From Oscillospiraceae bacterium (GTDB lineage: Bacteria; Bacillota; Clostridia; Oscillospirales; Oscillospiraceae): a stretch of 51,859 nt of DNA. The position numbers were made by a program, and so were the translations under genes. This document shows, piece by piece, positions 8,707-19,189 of the stretch. Under the pieces are notes generated by a model. That model searched no databases. It was not told the DNA's origin and saw only the letters and a program-made list of their open reading frames with translations. The DNA is taken from assembly GCA_017435525.1 (NCBI GenBank), contig JAFSEW010000002.1, forward strand, positions 1-51,859, written 5' to 3'. Every line of letters begins with the position of its first letter. Position 1 is the stretch's first letter.

Positions 8707-9768
8707 GTGGAGCTGACCGAGCGAAAGAAGAAAGTGCTGCGCAGCGTGGTGGATCTGTATATCCGCACTGCAGAGCCTGTAGGTTCCAAAGCCATTACGG
8801 AGCTGCCGGATATGAAATATTCCTCCGCTACCATTCGTAACGAAATGGCAGACCTGACTGCCATGGGTTATTTGGAGCAGCCCCATACCAGCGCGGGCCG
8901 CATCCCCTCCGCAGCCGGTTACCGGCTGTATGTGGATGAGCTGATGCTGGACTACCGCCTGACTATGGATGAGACCCACTCCATCAACGCCGCCATTGAG
9001 GAAAAGATGGAACGGGTGGACCGGATGGTGGAAAAGGTTGCCCGGCTTGTGTCCCAGGCGACGGATCTTCCGGCCATCTCCATGGCAGCCCGGCAGGGCG
9101 GCGCCACGGTAAAGCGGTTTGATCTGATCCTGGCCGGCGAAGGCAGCTTCATCCTGGTGCTGATGCTCAATAGTGATGAAGTGGTCAACAAGCTGATCAA
9201 GCTTCCTCTGAATGTGGAAGAAGCAGACCTGAAGGTTCTCAGTGCCTTGCTCAACGCCACCATGACCGGCACCACCGAATTCTCCGCCGAGCTGATGGAC
9301 CGGCTGATGCGCTCCGCAGGTGCCGCCGCAGGCCTGGTGCCGGTGATCGTGGAATTCACCGCCGATACGCTGCGCCGCCAGGGCAGCACCAATCTGGCCG
9401 TGGCCGGTCAGATGCGTCTGCTGGGTCAGCCGGAATACCGGGATGTGGATAAAGCACAGCGGGTGCTCACCTCTCTGGATGAGGAAGCCCTGGCCAATCT
9501 CCCTGCCGTGATGCAGAACGCCAACGGCACCCAGGTGCTGGTGGGCCCGGAAAATGTTGCCCGGGAACTGAAAGACACCTCCGTGGTTATGACCAAGTTT
9601 GATATCGGCGACGGTATGCAGGCCATGATCGGCGTGGTGGGTCCCACCAGAATGGATTACGCGAAAGTGACTGCCCGGCTCAGCTACTTTGCCGAGAGTC
9701 TTTCCAAAATGTTTGCAAAGCCGGATCAGGCGCAGCTGCCTGCCCCGGAACCCGATAAGGAGGCATGA
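8707..9768 (+). CDS. hrcA: Heat-inducible transcription repressor HrcA
   Basis: This 353-residue protein uses a GTG start 6 to 7 bases after AGGAGGAGGG. The N-terminal winged helix includes the family segments LYIRTAEPVGSK and SSATIRNEMADL...GYLEQPHTSAGRIPS. The C-terminal GAF-like dimerisation domain ends with IGVVGPTRMDYAKV. HrcA represses class I heat-shock genes through CIRCE and depends on GroEL for folding. It is the first gene of hrcA-grpE-dnaK-dnaJ and represses its own operon through the sites at 8635-8685. The 3' end overlaps the possible ATG of grpE. Confidence 0.96.
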   Translation: MELTERKKKVLRSVVDLYIRTAEPVGSKAITELPDMKYSSATIRNEMADLTAMGYLEQPHTSAGRIPSAAGYRLYVDELMLDYRLTMDETHSINAAIEEKMERVDRMVEKVARLVSQATDLPAISMAARQGGATVKRFDLILAGEGSFILVLMLNSDEVVNKLIKLPLNVEEADLKVLSALLNATMTGTTEFSAELMDRLMRSAGAAAGLVPVIVEFTADTLRRQGSTNLAVAGQMRLLGQPEYRDVDKAQRVLTSLDEEALANLPAVMQNANGTQVLVGPENVARELKDTSVVMTKFDIGDGMQAMIGVVGPTRMDYAKVTARLSYFAESLSKMFAKPDQAQLPAPEPDKEA

Positions 9769-9773
9769 CCCCA

Positions 9774-10304
9774 GTGGCTAAGAAAGAAAAGAAGCAGGAA
9801 GTTCCTGCTGAGGAAACCGTAGAAACCCCCGAGACCCAGGAAACCGCCCCGGAGACCCCGGAAGTTCCCGAAGTGAATCCCTGGGAAGAAAAATACAACG
9901 CAGAGCACGACAGTTTTCTGCGGCTGGCTGCGGATTATGATAATTTCCGCAAGCGCACCATCAAAGAAAAGGAAGCCTCTTACGGCAACGGCAAGGCCGA
10001 TGCCATCGAAAAGATCCTTCCCATCTATGATAATCTGGAGCGGGCCATGAATCAGGCCTGCACCGACGAGGCCTACAAAAAAGGTGTGGAAATGACCATG
10101 AACGAGCTGCTGAAAATCTTCGGCAATCTGGGCGTGGAGATTTTCGGTCAGGTGGGTGAGGAATTCAACCCCGAATTCCACAACGCCGTGATGCACACCG
10201 AGGACGAATCCCTGGGCGAGAATGTGATCAGCCAGGTATTCCTGAAGGGCTTCAAGCTGGGCGACAAAGTCGTTCGCTTCGCCATGGTCCAGGTGGCCAA
10301 CTAA
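9774..10304 (+). CDS. grpE: Nucleotide exchange factor GrpE
   Basis: GrpE is the nucleotide exchange factor of DnaK. The protein has an acidic Pro/Thr/Glu-rich N-tail, a long helical region (LRLAADYDNFRKRTIKEKE) and the C-terminal beta domain with the family signature VISQVFLKGFKLGDKVVRFAMVQV. The start is a choice between ATG at 9765, which is only 1 base from AAGGAGG (9757-9763) and overlaps the hrcA stop, and GTG at 9774, at 10 bases. GTG 9774 (176 residues, beginning M-A-K-K-E-K-K) fits ribosome spacing better. Confidence 0.93.
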   Translation: MAKKEKKQEVPAEETVETPETQETAPETPEVPEVNPWEEKYNAEHDSFLRLAADYDNFRKRTIKEKEASYGNGKADAIEKILPIYDNLERAMNQACTDEAYKKGVEMTMNELLKIFGNLGVEIFGQVGEEFNPEFHNAVMHTEDESLGENVISQVFLKGFKLGDKVVRFAMVQVAN

Positions 10305-10345
10305 CTTCGTAAAAAATTTTTGGATTTATATAGGAGGAAAACATT

Positions 10346-12151
<1,806 letters not shown>

Positions 12152-12166
12152 TCATTCCCATCCCTT

Positions 12167-12191
12167 ATGGGGCGGCAAACTGCCGCCCCAT
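12167..12191 (+). terminator. GC-rich hairpin between dnaK and dnaJ
   Basis: An 11-base perfect stem (ATGGGGCGGCA / TGCCGCCCCAT) closes on AAC. It is followed only by TTTCGG, not a clean T run, so it may act as a partial terminator or as a 3' stabiliser of dnaK mRNA. Confidence 0.5.
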
Positions 12192-12217
12192 TTCGGTGAT
12201 TTTAAGAGGTGACAGCA

Positions 12218-13366
12218 ATGGCTGAAAACAAACGCGATTATTATGAGGTGCTGGGCGTAGACAAGAGCGCCAGTGCCGATGACATTAAAAAGGCCTACCG
12301 GAAAAAGGCCATGCAGTTCCACCCTGACCGCAATCCCGGCGACAAGGAAGCCGAGGAGAAATTCAAGGAAGTAGGCGAAGCCTACGAGGTGCTGTCCGAT
12401 GATGACAAGCGCGCCCGGTACGACCAGTTCGGTTTCCAGGGCGTTGACCCCAATTTCGGGGGCGGCAGCGGCTTTGGCGGCGGTTTCGGTGGCTTTGGCG
12501 ATTTCGGTGACCTGGGCGATATCTTCGGTGAATTCTTCGGCGGCAGCAGCCGCAGAGCCTCCGCAGCAACCAACGCGCCTCGCCGGGGTGAGAATGTAGG
12601 CGTGCGGCTGGATCTGACCTTTGAGGAAGCCGCCTTCGGCTGCGAGAAGGAAGTTTCCGCCCAGCGTATTGAGAACTGTTCTTCCTGCGGCGGCAGCGGC
12701 AGCGCTGACGGCGCCATCGAATCCTGCTCCCACTGCCACGGCACCGGTCAGGTTCGCACCGTGCAGAACTTCATGGGCATGCAGATGCAGTCCACTTCCG
12801 TCTGTCCCATGTGTAACGGCCGGGGCAAGATGGTCAAGAATCCCTGTACCACCTGTAAGGGCAAGGGCAAAGTGCGCCGCACCCAGAAGATCAAGGTAAA
12901 GATCCCCGCCGGTGTGGATGAGGGTCAGAGCGTTCGTGTCCGGGGTGAAGGCTGCGTAGGTGCCAACGGCGGCCCCAACGGTGACCTGCTGGCGGAAGTT
13001 TATATCAGACGACATCCCATCTTTACCCGCCAGAATATGGATGTGCTGTGTGAAGTGCCCATCACCTTCTCCCAGGCTGCTCTGGGCGCGGAAATCGAAG
13101 TGCCCACCCTGGATGGCCGGATCAAATATGAGATTCCCGAAGGCACCCAGACCGGCAAGATGTTCGTCATGTCCGGCCGGGGCATTCCCTCCGTGAGCAA
13201 TCCCAAGCGCCGGGGCAATCACCTGTTCACCGTGGTGGTGGAGACCCCCACCAAGCTGACCAAGGAGCAGCGGGAACTGCTGCGGCAGCTGGATGCCACC
13301 ATGGATAACAGCGGCACCCCCAAGCGGAAGAAATTCTTCGATACCCTGAAAGATTTCTTTGACTAA
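12218..13366 (+). CDS. dnaJ: Co-chaperone DnaJ (Hsp40)
   Basis: This is a 382-residue type I Hsp40: J domain with HPD (in FHPDRNPG), Gly/Phe-rich linker, then a zinc-binding domain with four repeats ([32 protein letters not shown]), and the C-terminal client-binding region. It stimulates the DnaK ATPase. ATG 12218 is chosen over the in-frame GTG at 12209 because AAGAGGTG (12204-12211) would otherwise overlap the start. Confidence 0.97.
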   Translation: MAENKRDYYEVLGVDKSASADDIKKAYRKKAMQFHPDRNPGDKEAEEKFKEVGEAYEVLSDDDKRARYDQFGFQGVDPNFGGGSGFGGGFGGFGDFGDLGDIFGEFFGGSSRRASAATNAPRRGENVGVRLDLTFEEAAFGCEKEVSAQRIENCSSCGGSGSADGAIESCSHCHGTGQVRTVQNFMGMQMQSTSVCPMCNGRGKMVKNPCTTCKGKGKVRRTQKIKVKIPAGVDEGQSVRVRGEGCVGANGGPNGDLLAEVYIRRHPIFTRQNMDVLCEVPITFSQAALGAEIEVPTLDGRIKYEIPEGTQTGKMFVMSGRGIPSVSNPKRRGNHLFTVVVETPTKLTKEQRELLRQLDATMDNSGTPKRKKFFDTLKDFFD

Positions 13367-13414
13367 TGGCGCTGCCCATAGTATAGTAAAGAAAAACCTT
13401 TGGGAGGCTGGGTC

Positions 13415-13906
13415 ATGAAGCGCACGGATTACATCAACTGGGACGAATATTTTATGGGTATTGCCATGCTGGCCGCCCGGCGCAGCAAGGACCCCAATAC
13501 GCAGGTTGGCGCCTGCATCGTATCCCCCGATAATATCATCATCTCCACCGGCTATAACGGTATGCCCAAGGGCTGCAGCGATGATGAATATCCCTGGGAG
13601 CGGGAAGGCCAGGAAACCAAGTACCCCTATGTGGTGCATGCGGAGCTGAACGCCATCCTCAATGCCAACGGCCGTGACCTGAAGGGCAGCCGCCTGTTTG
13701 TGGCGCTGTTCCCCTGCAACGAGTGCGCCAAGGCCATTATCCAGAGCGGCGTAAAGGAAGTGGTGTACCTGTCTGATAAGTACGCCAACACGCCCACCAC
13801 CCTGGCCTCCAAGCGGATGCTGCATTCCGCCGGTGTCAAGTGCACCCAGATGAAGCCCTCCATGGCTTCCATCACCTTGGATTTCATCCCGGAAGAGGAT
13901 AAGTAA
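13415..13906 (+). CDS. Deoxycytidylate (dCMP) deaminase
   Basis: This 163-residue zinc deaminase converts dCMP to dUMP for thymidylate synthesis. The catalytic motif is HAELNAIL, and the two zinc cysteines are in PCNECAKAI. The N-terminus YINWDEYFMGIAMLAARRSKDPNTQVGA is typical of the ComEB/dCMP deaminase family. The ATG at 13415 follows GGGAGG by 7 bases; an upstream in-frame TTG at 13400 would overlap that site. It lies 48 bases after dnaJ and ends at a bidirectional terminator. Confidence 0.93.
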   Translation: MKRTDYINWDEYFMGIAMLAARRSKDPNTQVGACIVSPDNIIISTGYNGMPKGCSDDEYPWEREGQETKYPYVVHAELNAILNANGRDLKGSRLFVALFPCNECAKAIIQSGVKEVVYLSDKYANTPTTLASKRMLHSAGVKCTQMKPSMASITLDFIPEEDK

Positions 13907-13907
13907 C

Positions 13908-13941
13908 AAAAAAAGAGAAGCCTCAAGGCTTCTCTTTTTTT
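13908..13941. terminator. Bidirectional terminator shared by convergent genes
   Basis: A 15-base stem (A7 then GAGAAGCC / GGCTTCTC then T7) closes on TCAA. The loop contains the TGA stop of the minus-strand gene at 13923-14342. Confidence 0.92.
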
Positions 13942-14342
13942 GTGCTTTTCAGGCAGGTCAGGCTGCTCATCAGCAGGCAGGCCCATGAGAACAGGCTCAG
14001 CACCCAGGCCTGACCGCAGAACATGGGCGCGGACAGGATCACCAGAAAACCGTACAGCAGGTCACCGGTGACCGCCGTGGCACCGGCAGTGAGGAAATTG
14101 GCCACCAGCAGCAAAAGGGTCATACCCAGCCATACCAGGGAGATATTGCGAATGACTTTGATCTTACCGGGATTTTTTTCTCTGTAGCCCCGGTAGAGCA
14201 GCACAGCCCCCGGCACAAAGAATCCCACTGCCAGCAGCACCAGCAGCGCCGTAACAAATCCGTTTGGCTCCCGAATAAAACCCAGCAGGCCGCAGAAAAT
14301 ATAGAGAACGCCCCACAGAGCGTAGAGTTTGCCGTCTTTCAT
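13923..14342 (-). CDS. Small polytopic membrane protein of unknown function
   Basis: This 139-residue protein has four hydrophobic helices (roughly residues 5-20, 28-50, 66-90 and 97-125) and short charged loops such as YREKNPGKIKVIRN. I do not recognise a family. The start follows GAAAGGAG. It stands alone, convergent with the dCMP deaminase gene and divergent from nrdR. Its stop codon lies in the loop of the shared terminator. Confidence 0.7.
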   Translation of the reverse strand: MKDGKLYALWGVLYIFCGLLGFIREPNGFVTALLVLLAVGFFVPGAVLLYRGYREKNPGKIKVIRNISLVWLGMTLLLLVANFLTAGATAVTGDLLYGFLVILSAPMFCGQAWVLSLFSWACLLMSSLTCLKSTKKEKP

Positions 14343-14408
14343 ATTAGGCTCCTTTCCCGATTTTCCTTATTTTATCCCATTGTCCGGGAAAACACAAGCG
14401 AAAAAACC

Positions 14409-14437
14409 TTTACAGCCTTTGCCTGTTCTGTTATAAT
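14409..14437 (+). promoter_or_regulatory. Promoter of nrdR
   Basis: TTTACA (14409-14414), 17 bases, TATAAT (14432-14437), 34 bases before the nrdR start. Confidence 0.75.
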
Positions 14438-14471
14438 AGTAAAATAATTTGGAAAAGGGAGTGGATTCCCC

Positions 14472-14927
14472 ATGAAATGTCCGTTTTGCGGCGATCAGGA
14501 CAGCAAAGTCGTAGATTCCCGGCACAGTGAGGACGGCCTGAGCATTCGCCGCCGCCGTGAGTGTCTGAAGTGTCAGCGCCGGTTCACCACCTATGAAATC
14601 GTGGAGAGCCTGCCTATCATCGTAATCAAGCGGGATGGCTCCCGCCAGAGCTTTGACCGGAACAAGATTATGAATTCCATGGTCCGGGCCTTTGACAAGC
14701 GTCAGGTGGATATGGCTGATCTGGATCGCATCACCACGGAGATCGAGCAGAGCATCCAGAACACGCTGGACCGGGAAGTCAGTACCGATAAAATTGGTGA
14801 GATGGTTATGGAGCGTATCAAACCCCTTGACGAGGTTGCCTATATTCGTTTCGCCTCCGTCTACCGCCGCTTCCAGGATGTGAGCAGTTTTGTGCACGAA
14901 ATCAACAGATACCTGGAGGAAAAATAA
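14472..14927 (+). CDS. nrdR: Ribonucleotide reductase regulator NrdR
   Basis: This 151-residue protein has an N-terminal zinc ribbon (MKCPFC and ECLKCQRRF) and an ATP-cone domain that begins at IVIKRDGSRQSFDRNKI. The family regulates ribonucleotide reductase genes in response to dATP/ATP. The length is standard. It has its own promoter at 14409-14437 and is followed after 10 bases by a membrane protein gene. No nrd gene is in the window. Confidence 0.96.
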   Translation: MKCPFCGDQDSKVVDSRHSEDGLSIRRRRECLKCQRRFTTYEIVESLPIIVIKRDGSRQSFDRNKIMNSMVRAFDKRQVDMADLDRITTEIEQSIQNTLDREVSTDKIGEMVMERIKPLDEVAYIRFASVYRRFQDVSSFVHEINRYLEEK

Positions 14928-14937
14928 GGAGTAAACC

Positions 14938-15429
14938 ATGGAATCTGAAAACCTCATTGAATCCTTGATCGCACTGGTCAATGAATTTGATTTTGCAAAA
15001 ATGATGCCGGAGTTGGACAGTGTTATGGGCTGGATCGACCTGTTCGTGCGGCTTTGTGTGCTGGCAGCCCCTGTTGCTGTGCTGTTCTTCGGCCTTTGGT
15101 GGCTGATTCTGCCCCCCAAGGAAGCCAACCATCATGTGGGTTACCGGTGCTTCTTCGGCATGGGCAGTGTGGACGCCTGGCGCTTTACCCAGAAGATTGC
15201 CGGTGTGCTCTTTACTGTGCTGGGTGTGGGTTTGCTGGCCATCTCCCTGCTGGTGAGCAACCGCTTCCCGGATATGGAACCCATGGTCATGCTGGACAAG
15301 GCTGTGGTATGTATCCTGTGGCAAATCGGCATCACATTGGTGCTGAGCCTGATGATCAACCTGATCGTCGCCCTGCGCTATGACCGCAATGGCGACCTGC
15401 GCAGCGAAAAGTCGATCAACGATAAATAA
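14938..15429 (+). CDS. SdpI-like membrane protein
   Basis: This 163-residue protein has an N-terminal helical segment and three membrane helices (about residues 37-58, 84-105 and 120-145). After the first helix comes HHVGYRCFFGMGSVDAWRFTQKIAG. It resembles the conserved GYR...S...W segment of the SdpI family, known from the SdpC toxin immunity protein of Bacillus, though most members have no assigned role. It starts behind AAGGAG, 10 bases after nrdR. Family membership is moderate; function is unknown. Confidence 0.6.
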   Translation: MESENLIESLIALVNEFDFAKMMPELDSVMGWIDLFVRLCVLAAPVAVLFFGLWWLILPPKEANHHVGYRCFFGMGSVDAWRFTQKIAGVLFTVLGVGLLAISLLVSNRFPDMEPMVMLDKAVVCILWQIGITLVLSLMINLIVALRYDRNGDLRSEKSINDK

Positions 15430-15456
15430 ATAACAAACCACCCGGAAGGGTAGGTT

Positions 15457-15613
15457 TGAAGTGACCCCAAAACGTTAGACAACTATTTCTAACGCAAATT
15501 GTTCAAGCAATCAAGAGGGCTTGCTGTCTGTGTCATGCAGACGGCAAGCCCTGTAATCTTGCTTTGATACGCCCGTTGTTATCGTAAGTTATGGAAGAAT
15601 AACTGATATAGCT
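15457..15613 (-). mobile_element. Remnant of an IS3-family insertion sequence (one end)
   Basis: The sequence TGAAGTGACCCCAAAACG followed by TTAGACAA (15457-15482) has the form of an IS3-family terminal repeat. Adjoining it on the minus strand is the C-terminal end of an OrfB transposase (separate entry). The other end and the rest of the element are missing. The homology seems to stop at 15613, where a terminator hairpin begins. Confidence 0.65.
15503..15613 (-). pseudogene. C-terminal fragment of an IS3-family OrfB transposase
   Basis: Read on the minus strand, the frame ends TYDNNGRIKARLQGLPSA, stop, HRQQALLIA, stop. This is the usual C-terminus of IS3 OrfB (YYNNxRIKAKLKGLPPAxHRQQAL...). 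The in-frame TGA (complement of 15533-15535) sits where a sense codon is expected. Only about 37 codons remain, so the gene is dead. Confidence 0.7.
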
Positions 15614-15650
15614 TGCGGAGGGGAACAAAACCCCCTCCGCATTTTCTTTT
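15614..15650 (+). terminator. Terminator downstream of the IS remnant
   Basis: A 10-base stem (TGCGGAGGGG / CCCCTCCGCA, 15614-15623 with 15632-15641) is followed by TTTTCTTTT. It may be the original terminator of the nrdR transcript, separated from it by the insertion. The remaining stretch to 15796 is AT-rich, with TATACT (15762-15767) and TATAAT (15767-15772) as possible -10 boxes for the next gene and no clear -35. Confidence 0.8.
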
Positions 15651-15796
15651 GCGACAGTTTTCGAACTGTTTCCTATGTATGTCTAAGGTTCAAGTTATAT
15701 AATTATACTGTATTTCTGCAGCTTTGCATGCAGCGCCCATGAAATCGTCACATTTGCGTGTTATACTATAATAAACTCTGCTCAAAGGAGGCTGCC

Positions 15797-16471
15797 ATGA
15801 AGCTATTGTATGCCGAAGATGAACCGGCTTTGTCTGAAGCCGTTGTTGATTACCTTACATACCATAAATACATCGTGGATGCCGTGTATGACGGTGCCGA
15901 TGCCTATGATTATGCCATGTCCGGCGAATATGACGGCATTCTTCTTGATATTATGATGCCAAAGCGTGACGGGTTGGAAGTGCTGTCTGCTCTGCGCAGA
16001 AACGGATGCAGAACTCCGGTACTTCTGCTGACTGCAAAAACGCAGGTGGAGGATCGCATCCGTGGCTTGGATACCGGGGCGGACGATTATCTGCCCAAGC
16101 CTTTTGATATGGGTGAACTGATTGCCAGAATCCGTGCCATGCTCAGACGACGGGAGGAATTTCATCCGGACTTGATTCACTTTGGAGACTTAACGCTGAA
16201 TATGCAGTCCGGTGAGATCAGCGTGGGAGAGATTTCCTTTCAGCTGCCCAAGCAGGAATACCGTCTGATGGAGCAGCTCATGCTGAACAACACGATGTTT
16301 CTGTCCACCGAAGATTTACTGGTGAAAGCATGGGGATTTAATACTGAAACGGATATTAACAGCGTCTGGCTGTATATTTCTTATCTGCGCAAACGGCTTA
16401 TTTCCATGAACTCCAAGGTCGAGATTGTTTCAAAGCGTAATATTGGATACAAACTGGAGTTTCAGCCATGA
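15797..16471 (+). CDS. OmpR-family response regulator of the VTC/CotH locus
   Basis: This 224-residue protein has a receiver domain (acidic EDE at 7-9, phospho-acceptor Asp51 in ILLDIMMP, Lys in LPKPF) and a winged-helix DNA-binding domain ending SYLRKRLISMNSKVEIVSKRNIGYKLEF. The ATG at 15797 lies 5 bases after AAAGGAGG (15784-15791); an upstream in-frame start at 15758 is not supported. Its stop overlaps the kinase start (ATGA). Codon use is more AT-rich than in genes to the left, suggesting transfer. It probably controls the genes at 17807-21241, by proximity. Confidence 0.92.
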   Translation: MKLLYAEDEPALSEAVVDYLTYHKYIVDAVYDGADAYDYAMSGEYDGILLDIMMPKRDGLEVLSALRRNGCRTPVLLLTAKTQVEDRIRGLDTGADDYLPKPFDMGELIARIRAMLRRREEFHPDLIHFGDLTLNMQSGEISVGEISFQLPKQEYRLMEQLMLNNTMFLSTEDLLVKAWGFNTETDINSVWLYISYLRKRLISMNSKVEIVSKRNIGYKLEFQP

Positions 16472-17688
16472 CAAAGACATTAAAAAGACGATTTATCGTA
16501 TTCACTATGGCGGCAGTTACCTGTTTGCTGGTGTTCATCGTCCTTGCAATCAACAGCCTTAACTGGATGATGCTGGAACGCCAGTCTGATATGGTACTGG
16601 AAACGCTTGTGGATGCTGACGGTATCTTTCAACAAATGGATTTCAACCGTCCTCCACCTTTCTCACGCCCGCTGGATATGGACAGAATGCGAGCTTCTCG
16701 TTTTTTTACTGTCCGAAGTGATTTTAGCGGCAATATCGTGGAGGTCAATATTGATCAAATATCTGCCATTGACCAAGAAACAGCCAAAAGCTATGCGTTG
16801 GAAGTGCTGAAATCAGACAACACCTCCGGTCGGGTACATGGATACAAATATGCGGTAAAGCAATTAGGCCCGAACAAATTGACATTTTTTATGGACACTT
16901 CGGAGCAAAGTGAAAACTTCCGCATGGTTCTGTTTGCATCCACAGCAATAGCGGTGCTGTGCTGGGTGATTCTGCTGATGATCGTGATCCTGCTTTCGGG
17001 CAAGGTCATTCGTCCTGTGCTTGCGGGTATGGAGAAGCAAAAGCAATTCATCACAAATGCCGGACATGAAATGAAAACACCTCTTGCCATCATTCAGTCC
17101 AATAACGACACCATGTCGCTGATCCACGGTGAGAACAAGTACAATGTGCATATCCGCAATCAAACCAAGCGTCTGAATGTACTGATGTCCAATCTGCTTA
17201 CTCTTGCCAAATTGGATGAGGAAATTCCCCTGCCGACAGAAACAGTAAATATCAGCGATGTAACGAAGGAACTGCTTCCGGTCTATATGGAGGCTGCTGG
17301 TTCACGAAATCTTCGGTTCTCTGTGCAGATTGAGCCGGATATTGTCATTCAAACCAACAAAGACAGTTTCCGTCAGATGATGACGATTCTGCTGGATAAT
17401 GCGCTCAAATACACCCTCGAGGGCGGCAATATCCATTTGTCGCTTGCAAGGGATGGCAGACACATTCAGATTATCACAGAAAACACCTGTGATCCGTCCC
17501 TTGAGCCAGACCCGGAGAGACTGTTTGAACGCTTTTACCGAGGGGATGCTGCCCGTACACAGAAAAGGGAATCCTCCGGTTATGGTATCGGCTTATCTGC
17601 GGCGCGTGCAATCTGTGAGAACTTCGGCGGCAAACTGACAGCGGAATACGCCTCTGATAACAGCATTCGCTTTGCCGCCAGATTTTAG
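16468..17688 (+). CDS. Membrane sensor histidine kinase of the VTC/CotH locus
   Basis: This 406-residue kinase has a first helix at about residues 9-32, an extracellular sensor of about 115 residues and a second helix near 150-175. The HisKA domain has AGHEMKTPLAIIQSN (phospho-acceptor His200). The HATPase domain has N box LLDNALKY and G box GYGIGLSAARAI. There is no clear HAMP domain between the second helix and HisKA; the linker is short. It is translationally coupled to the regulator and followed by a terminator at 17707-17746, so the genes beyond have their own promoter. Confidence 0.92.
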   Translation: MTKTLKRRFIVFTMAAVTCLLVFIVLAINSLNWMMLERQSDMVLETLVDADGIFQQMDFNRPPPFSRPLDMDRMRASRFFTVRSDFSGNIVEVNIDQISAIDQETAKSYALEVLKSDNTSGRVHGYKYAVKQLGPNKLTFFMDTSEQSENFRMVLFASTAIAVLCWVILLMIVILLSGKVIRPVLAGMEKQKQFITNAGHEMKTPLAIIQSNNDTMSLIHGENKYNVHIRNQTKRLNVLMSNLLTLAKLDEEIPLPTETVNISDVTKELLPVYMEAAGSRNLRFSVQIEPDIVIQTNKDSFRQMMTILLDNALKYTLEGGNIHLSLARDGRHIQIITENTCDPSLEPDPERLFERFYRGDAARTQKRESSGYGIGLSAARAICENFGGKLTAEYASDNSIRFAARF

Positions 17689-17706
17689 ATTATAATACAT
17701 GTTCAA

Positions 17707-17746
17707 AAAAACCTTCCCGTGTTCGTTCACACATGGGAAGGTTTTT
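17707..17746 (+). terminator. Terminator of the second two-component system
   Basis: Stem AAAAACCTTCCC (17707-17718) pairs with GGGAAGGTTTTT (17735-17746). An inner GTGT/ACAC pairing adds to the stem, and the right arm supplies the T run. Confidence 0.88.
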
Positions 17747-17806
17747 CTAATGTAGCTCATAGGTTGACCAAGTATAATGGTAGCCATAGAAAGGAGGAAT
17801 GCCGTT

Positions 17807-18478
17807 TTGCAATTCAGACATGAAGTAAAACATGAGATCAGCCATCACGATATGCTGATTCTGAGGCAACGGCTTCGGGCGGTGATGAAACCGGACAGCC
17901 ATGCCGTAAACGGGCGCTATAAAATACGAAGTTTGTATTTTGACAGCCTTGACGATAAAGCTCTCAGAGAAAAACTGGATGGGGTAAATATCCGTGAAAA
18001 GTACCGCATCCGTCTGTATAATAACGATCCTTCCATTATTCATCTGGAACGAAAGTTCAAACGCGGCAGTCTTGGCTACAAGAACTCTACGGGGCTTACG
18101 CCGGAACAGGCACAAGCGATTGCCGATGGCGATGTAGAATGGATGGCGGGTAGTACCGATGAAGTCATCCTTGGCTTTTATACCTGCATCCGAAACGAAG
18201 GACTGAAAGCAAAGGTCATCGTGGACTACATCCGAGAGCCGTTTGTATTTGCTCCCGGCAATGTCCGTGTCACACTGGATTATGAGATTCATACCGGTAT
18301 GCGCTGTACGGATTTTCTGAATCCCGACTGTGTTACCGTCCCAATCATGGATTCGCCTTGCATCCTTGAAGTAAAGTGGGATAACTTCCTGCCCGATGTC
18401 ATTCGGGATGCCGTACAACTTGATAATAGACGCAGCGCAGCGTTTTCCAAGTATGCTGCCAGCCGTATGTACGATTAA
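17807..18478 (+). CDS. VTC-domain protein, predicted polyphosphate polymerase
   Basis: This 223-residue soluble protein is a single VTC domain, the fold of the yeast polyphosphate polymerase Vtc4. The elements that form the basic tunnel are visible in order: FRHEVKH at the start, YKIRSLYFDS, REKYRIRLYN, HLERKFKR, VDYIREPF, VRVTLDYEI and ILEVKWDN. TTG at 17807 is preferred: AAAGGAGG lies at 17790-17797 and the VTC fold starts exactly there. An upstream in-frame ATG (17777) overlaps a TATAAT that may be the promoter -10 (17773-17778). It is the first gene of a three-gene set with DUF4956 and CotH proteins. Polymerase activity is inferred from retained motifs. Confidence 0.85.
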   Translation: MQFRHEVKHEISHHDMLILRQRLRAVMKPDSHAVNGRYKIRSLYFDSLDDKALREKLDGVNIREKYRIRLYNNDPSIIHLERKFKRGSLGYKNSTGLTPEQAQAIADGDVEWMAGSTDEVILGFYTCIRNEGLKAKVIVDYIREPFVFAPGNVRVTLDYEIHTGMRCTDFLNPDCVTVPIMDSPCILEVKWDNFLPDVIRDAVQLDNRRSAAFSKYAASRMYD

Positions 18479-18513
18479 ACCAACACCAACAAAGTAAAGG
18501 AGTAACCCAAACT

Positions 18514-19185
18514 ATGAATTTCAATGATATTCTTAAGTCCAGTTTTCTGGAAAATGTATCTTCGATCGGCGTACTGGATATGCTGCTGACCATCATGCTG
18601 TCCTTCGGCATTGGTCTTTTCATCTTCCTCATCTATAAGAAAACTTATCGTGGCGTGATGTATTCCGCAGGCTTCGGTACGACCCTGATTGCCTTGACCA
18701 TGATTACATCCATCGTCATTCTCGCTGTAACTTCCAATGTCGTTCTGTCCCTCGGTATGGTCGGTGCGTTGTCCATCGTTCGTTTCCGTACCGCCATTAA
18801 GGACCCTCTGGACATTGCGTTCCTGTTCTGGTCGATTGGTGCCGGTATTATCCTCGCCGCCGGTATGATTCCCCTTGCCATCATTGGCAGCGTGTGCATC
18901 GGTCTGATTCTGCTGGTATTTGTCAATCAGAAGTCCCACATGCATCCTTATATGGTGGTGCTGAACTGCATCAACCATGATGCAGAAGTAAAAGCCAAAG
19001 AGTTCCTTGCAAAGAATGTCACCCGATCCACCGTCAAAAGCAAATCCGCTGTTAAGGGTGCGATTGAAATGAACATTGAAGTCCGTCTGAAGGAAGACGA
19101 TACCGATTTTATCAACATTCTCTCCGAAATGCCCGGTGTGAACAGCGCTGTTATCGTTTCCTACAACGGCGATTACATGGGGTGA
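18514..19185 (+). CDS. DUF4956-family membrane protein
   Basis: This 223-residue protein has about four membrane helices in its first 145 residues and a cytosolic C-terminal ferredoxin-like domain of about 75 residues. The signature GMVGALSIVRFRTAIKDPLDIAFLFWSIGAGI is that of DUF4956. No biochemical function is established for this family that I can name. It lies between the VTC and CotH genes, 35 bases and 4 bases away, behind AAAGGAG. A role as the membrane partner of the VTC protein is an inference from gene order. Confidence 0.85.
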   Translation: MNFNDILKSSFLENVSSIGVLDMLLTIMLSFGIGLFIFLIYKKTYRGVMYSAGFGTTLIALTMITSIVILAVTSNVVLSLGMVGALSIVRFRTAIKDPLDIAFLFWSIGAGIILAAGMIPLAIIGSVCIGLILLVFVNQKSHMHPYMVVLNCINHDAEVKAKEFLAKNVTRSTVKSKSAVKGAIEMNIEVRLKEDDTDFINILSEMPGVNSAVIVSYNGDYMG

Positions 19186-19189
19186 GGGT

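Noticed and set aside
12405-12560. Gly/Phe-coding repetitive DNA in dnaJ as a possible repeat element.
   Set aside because: It is the normal Gly/Phe-rich linker of DnaJ.
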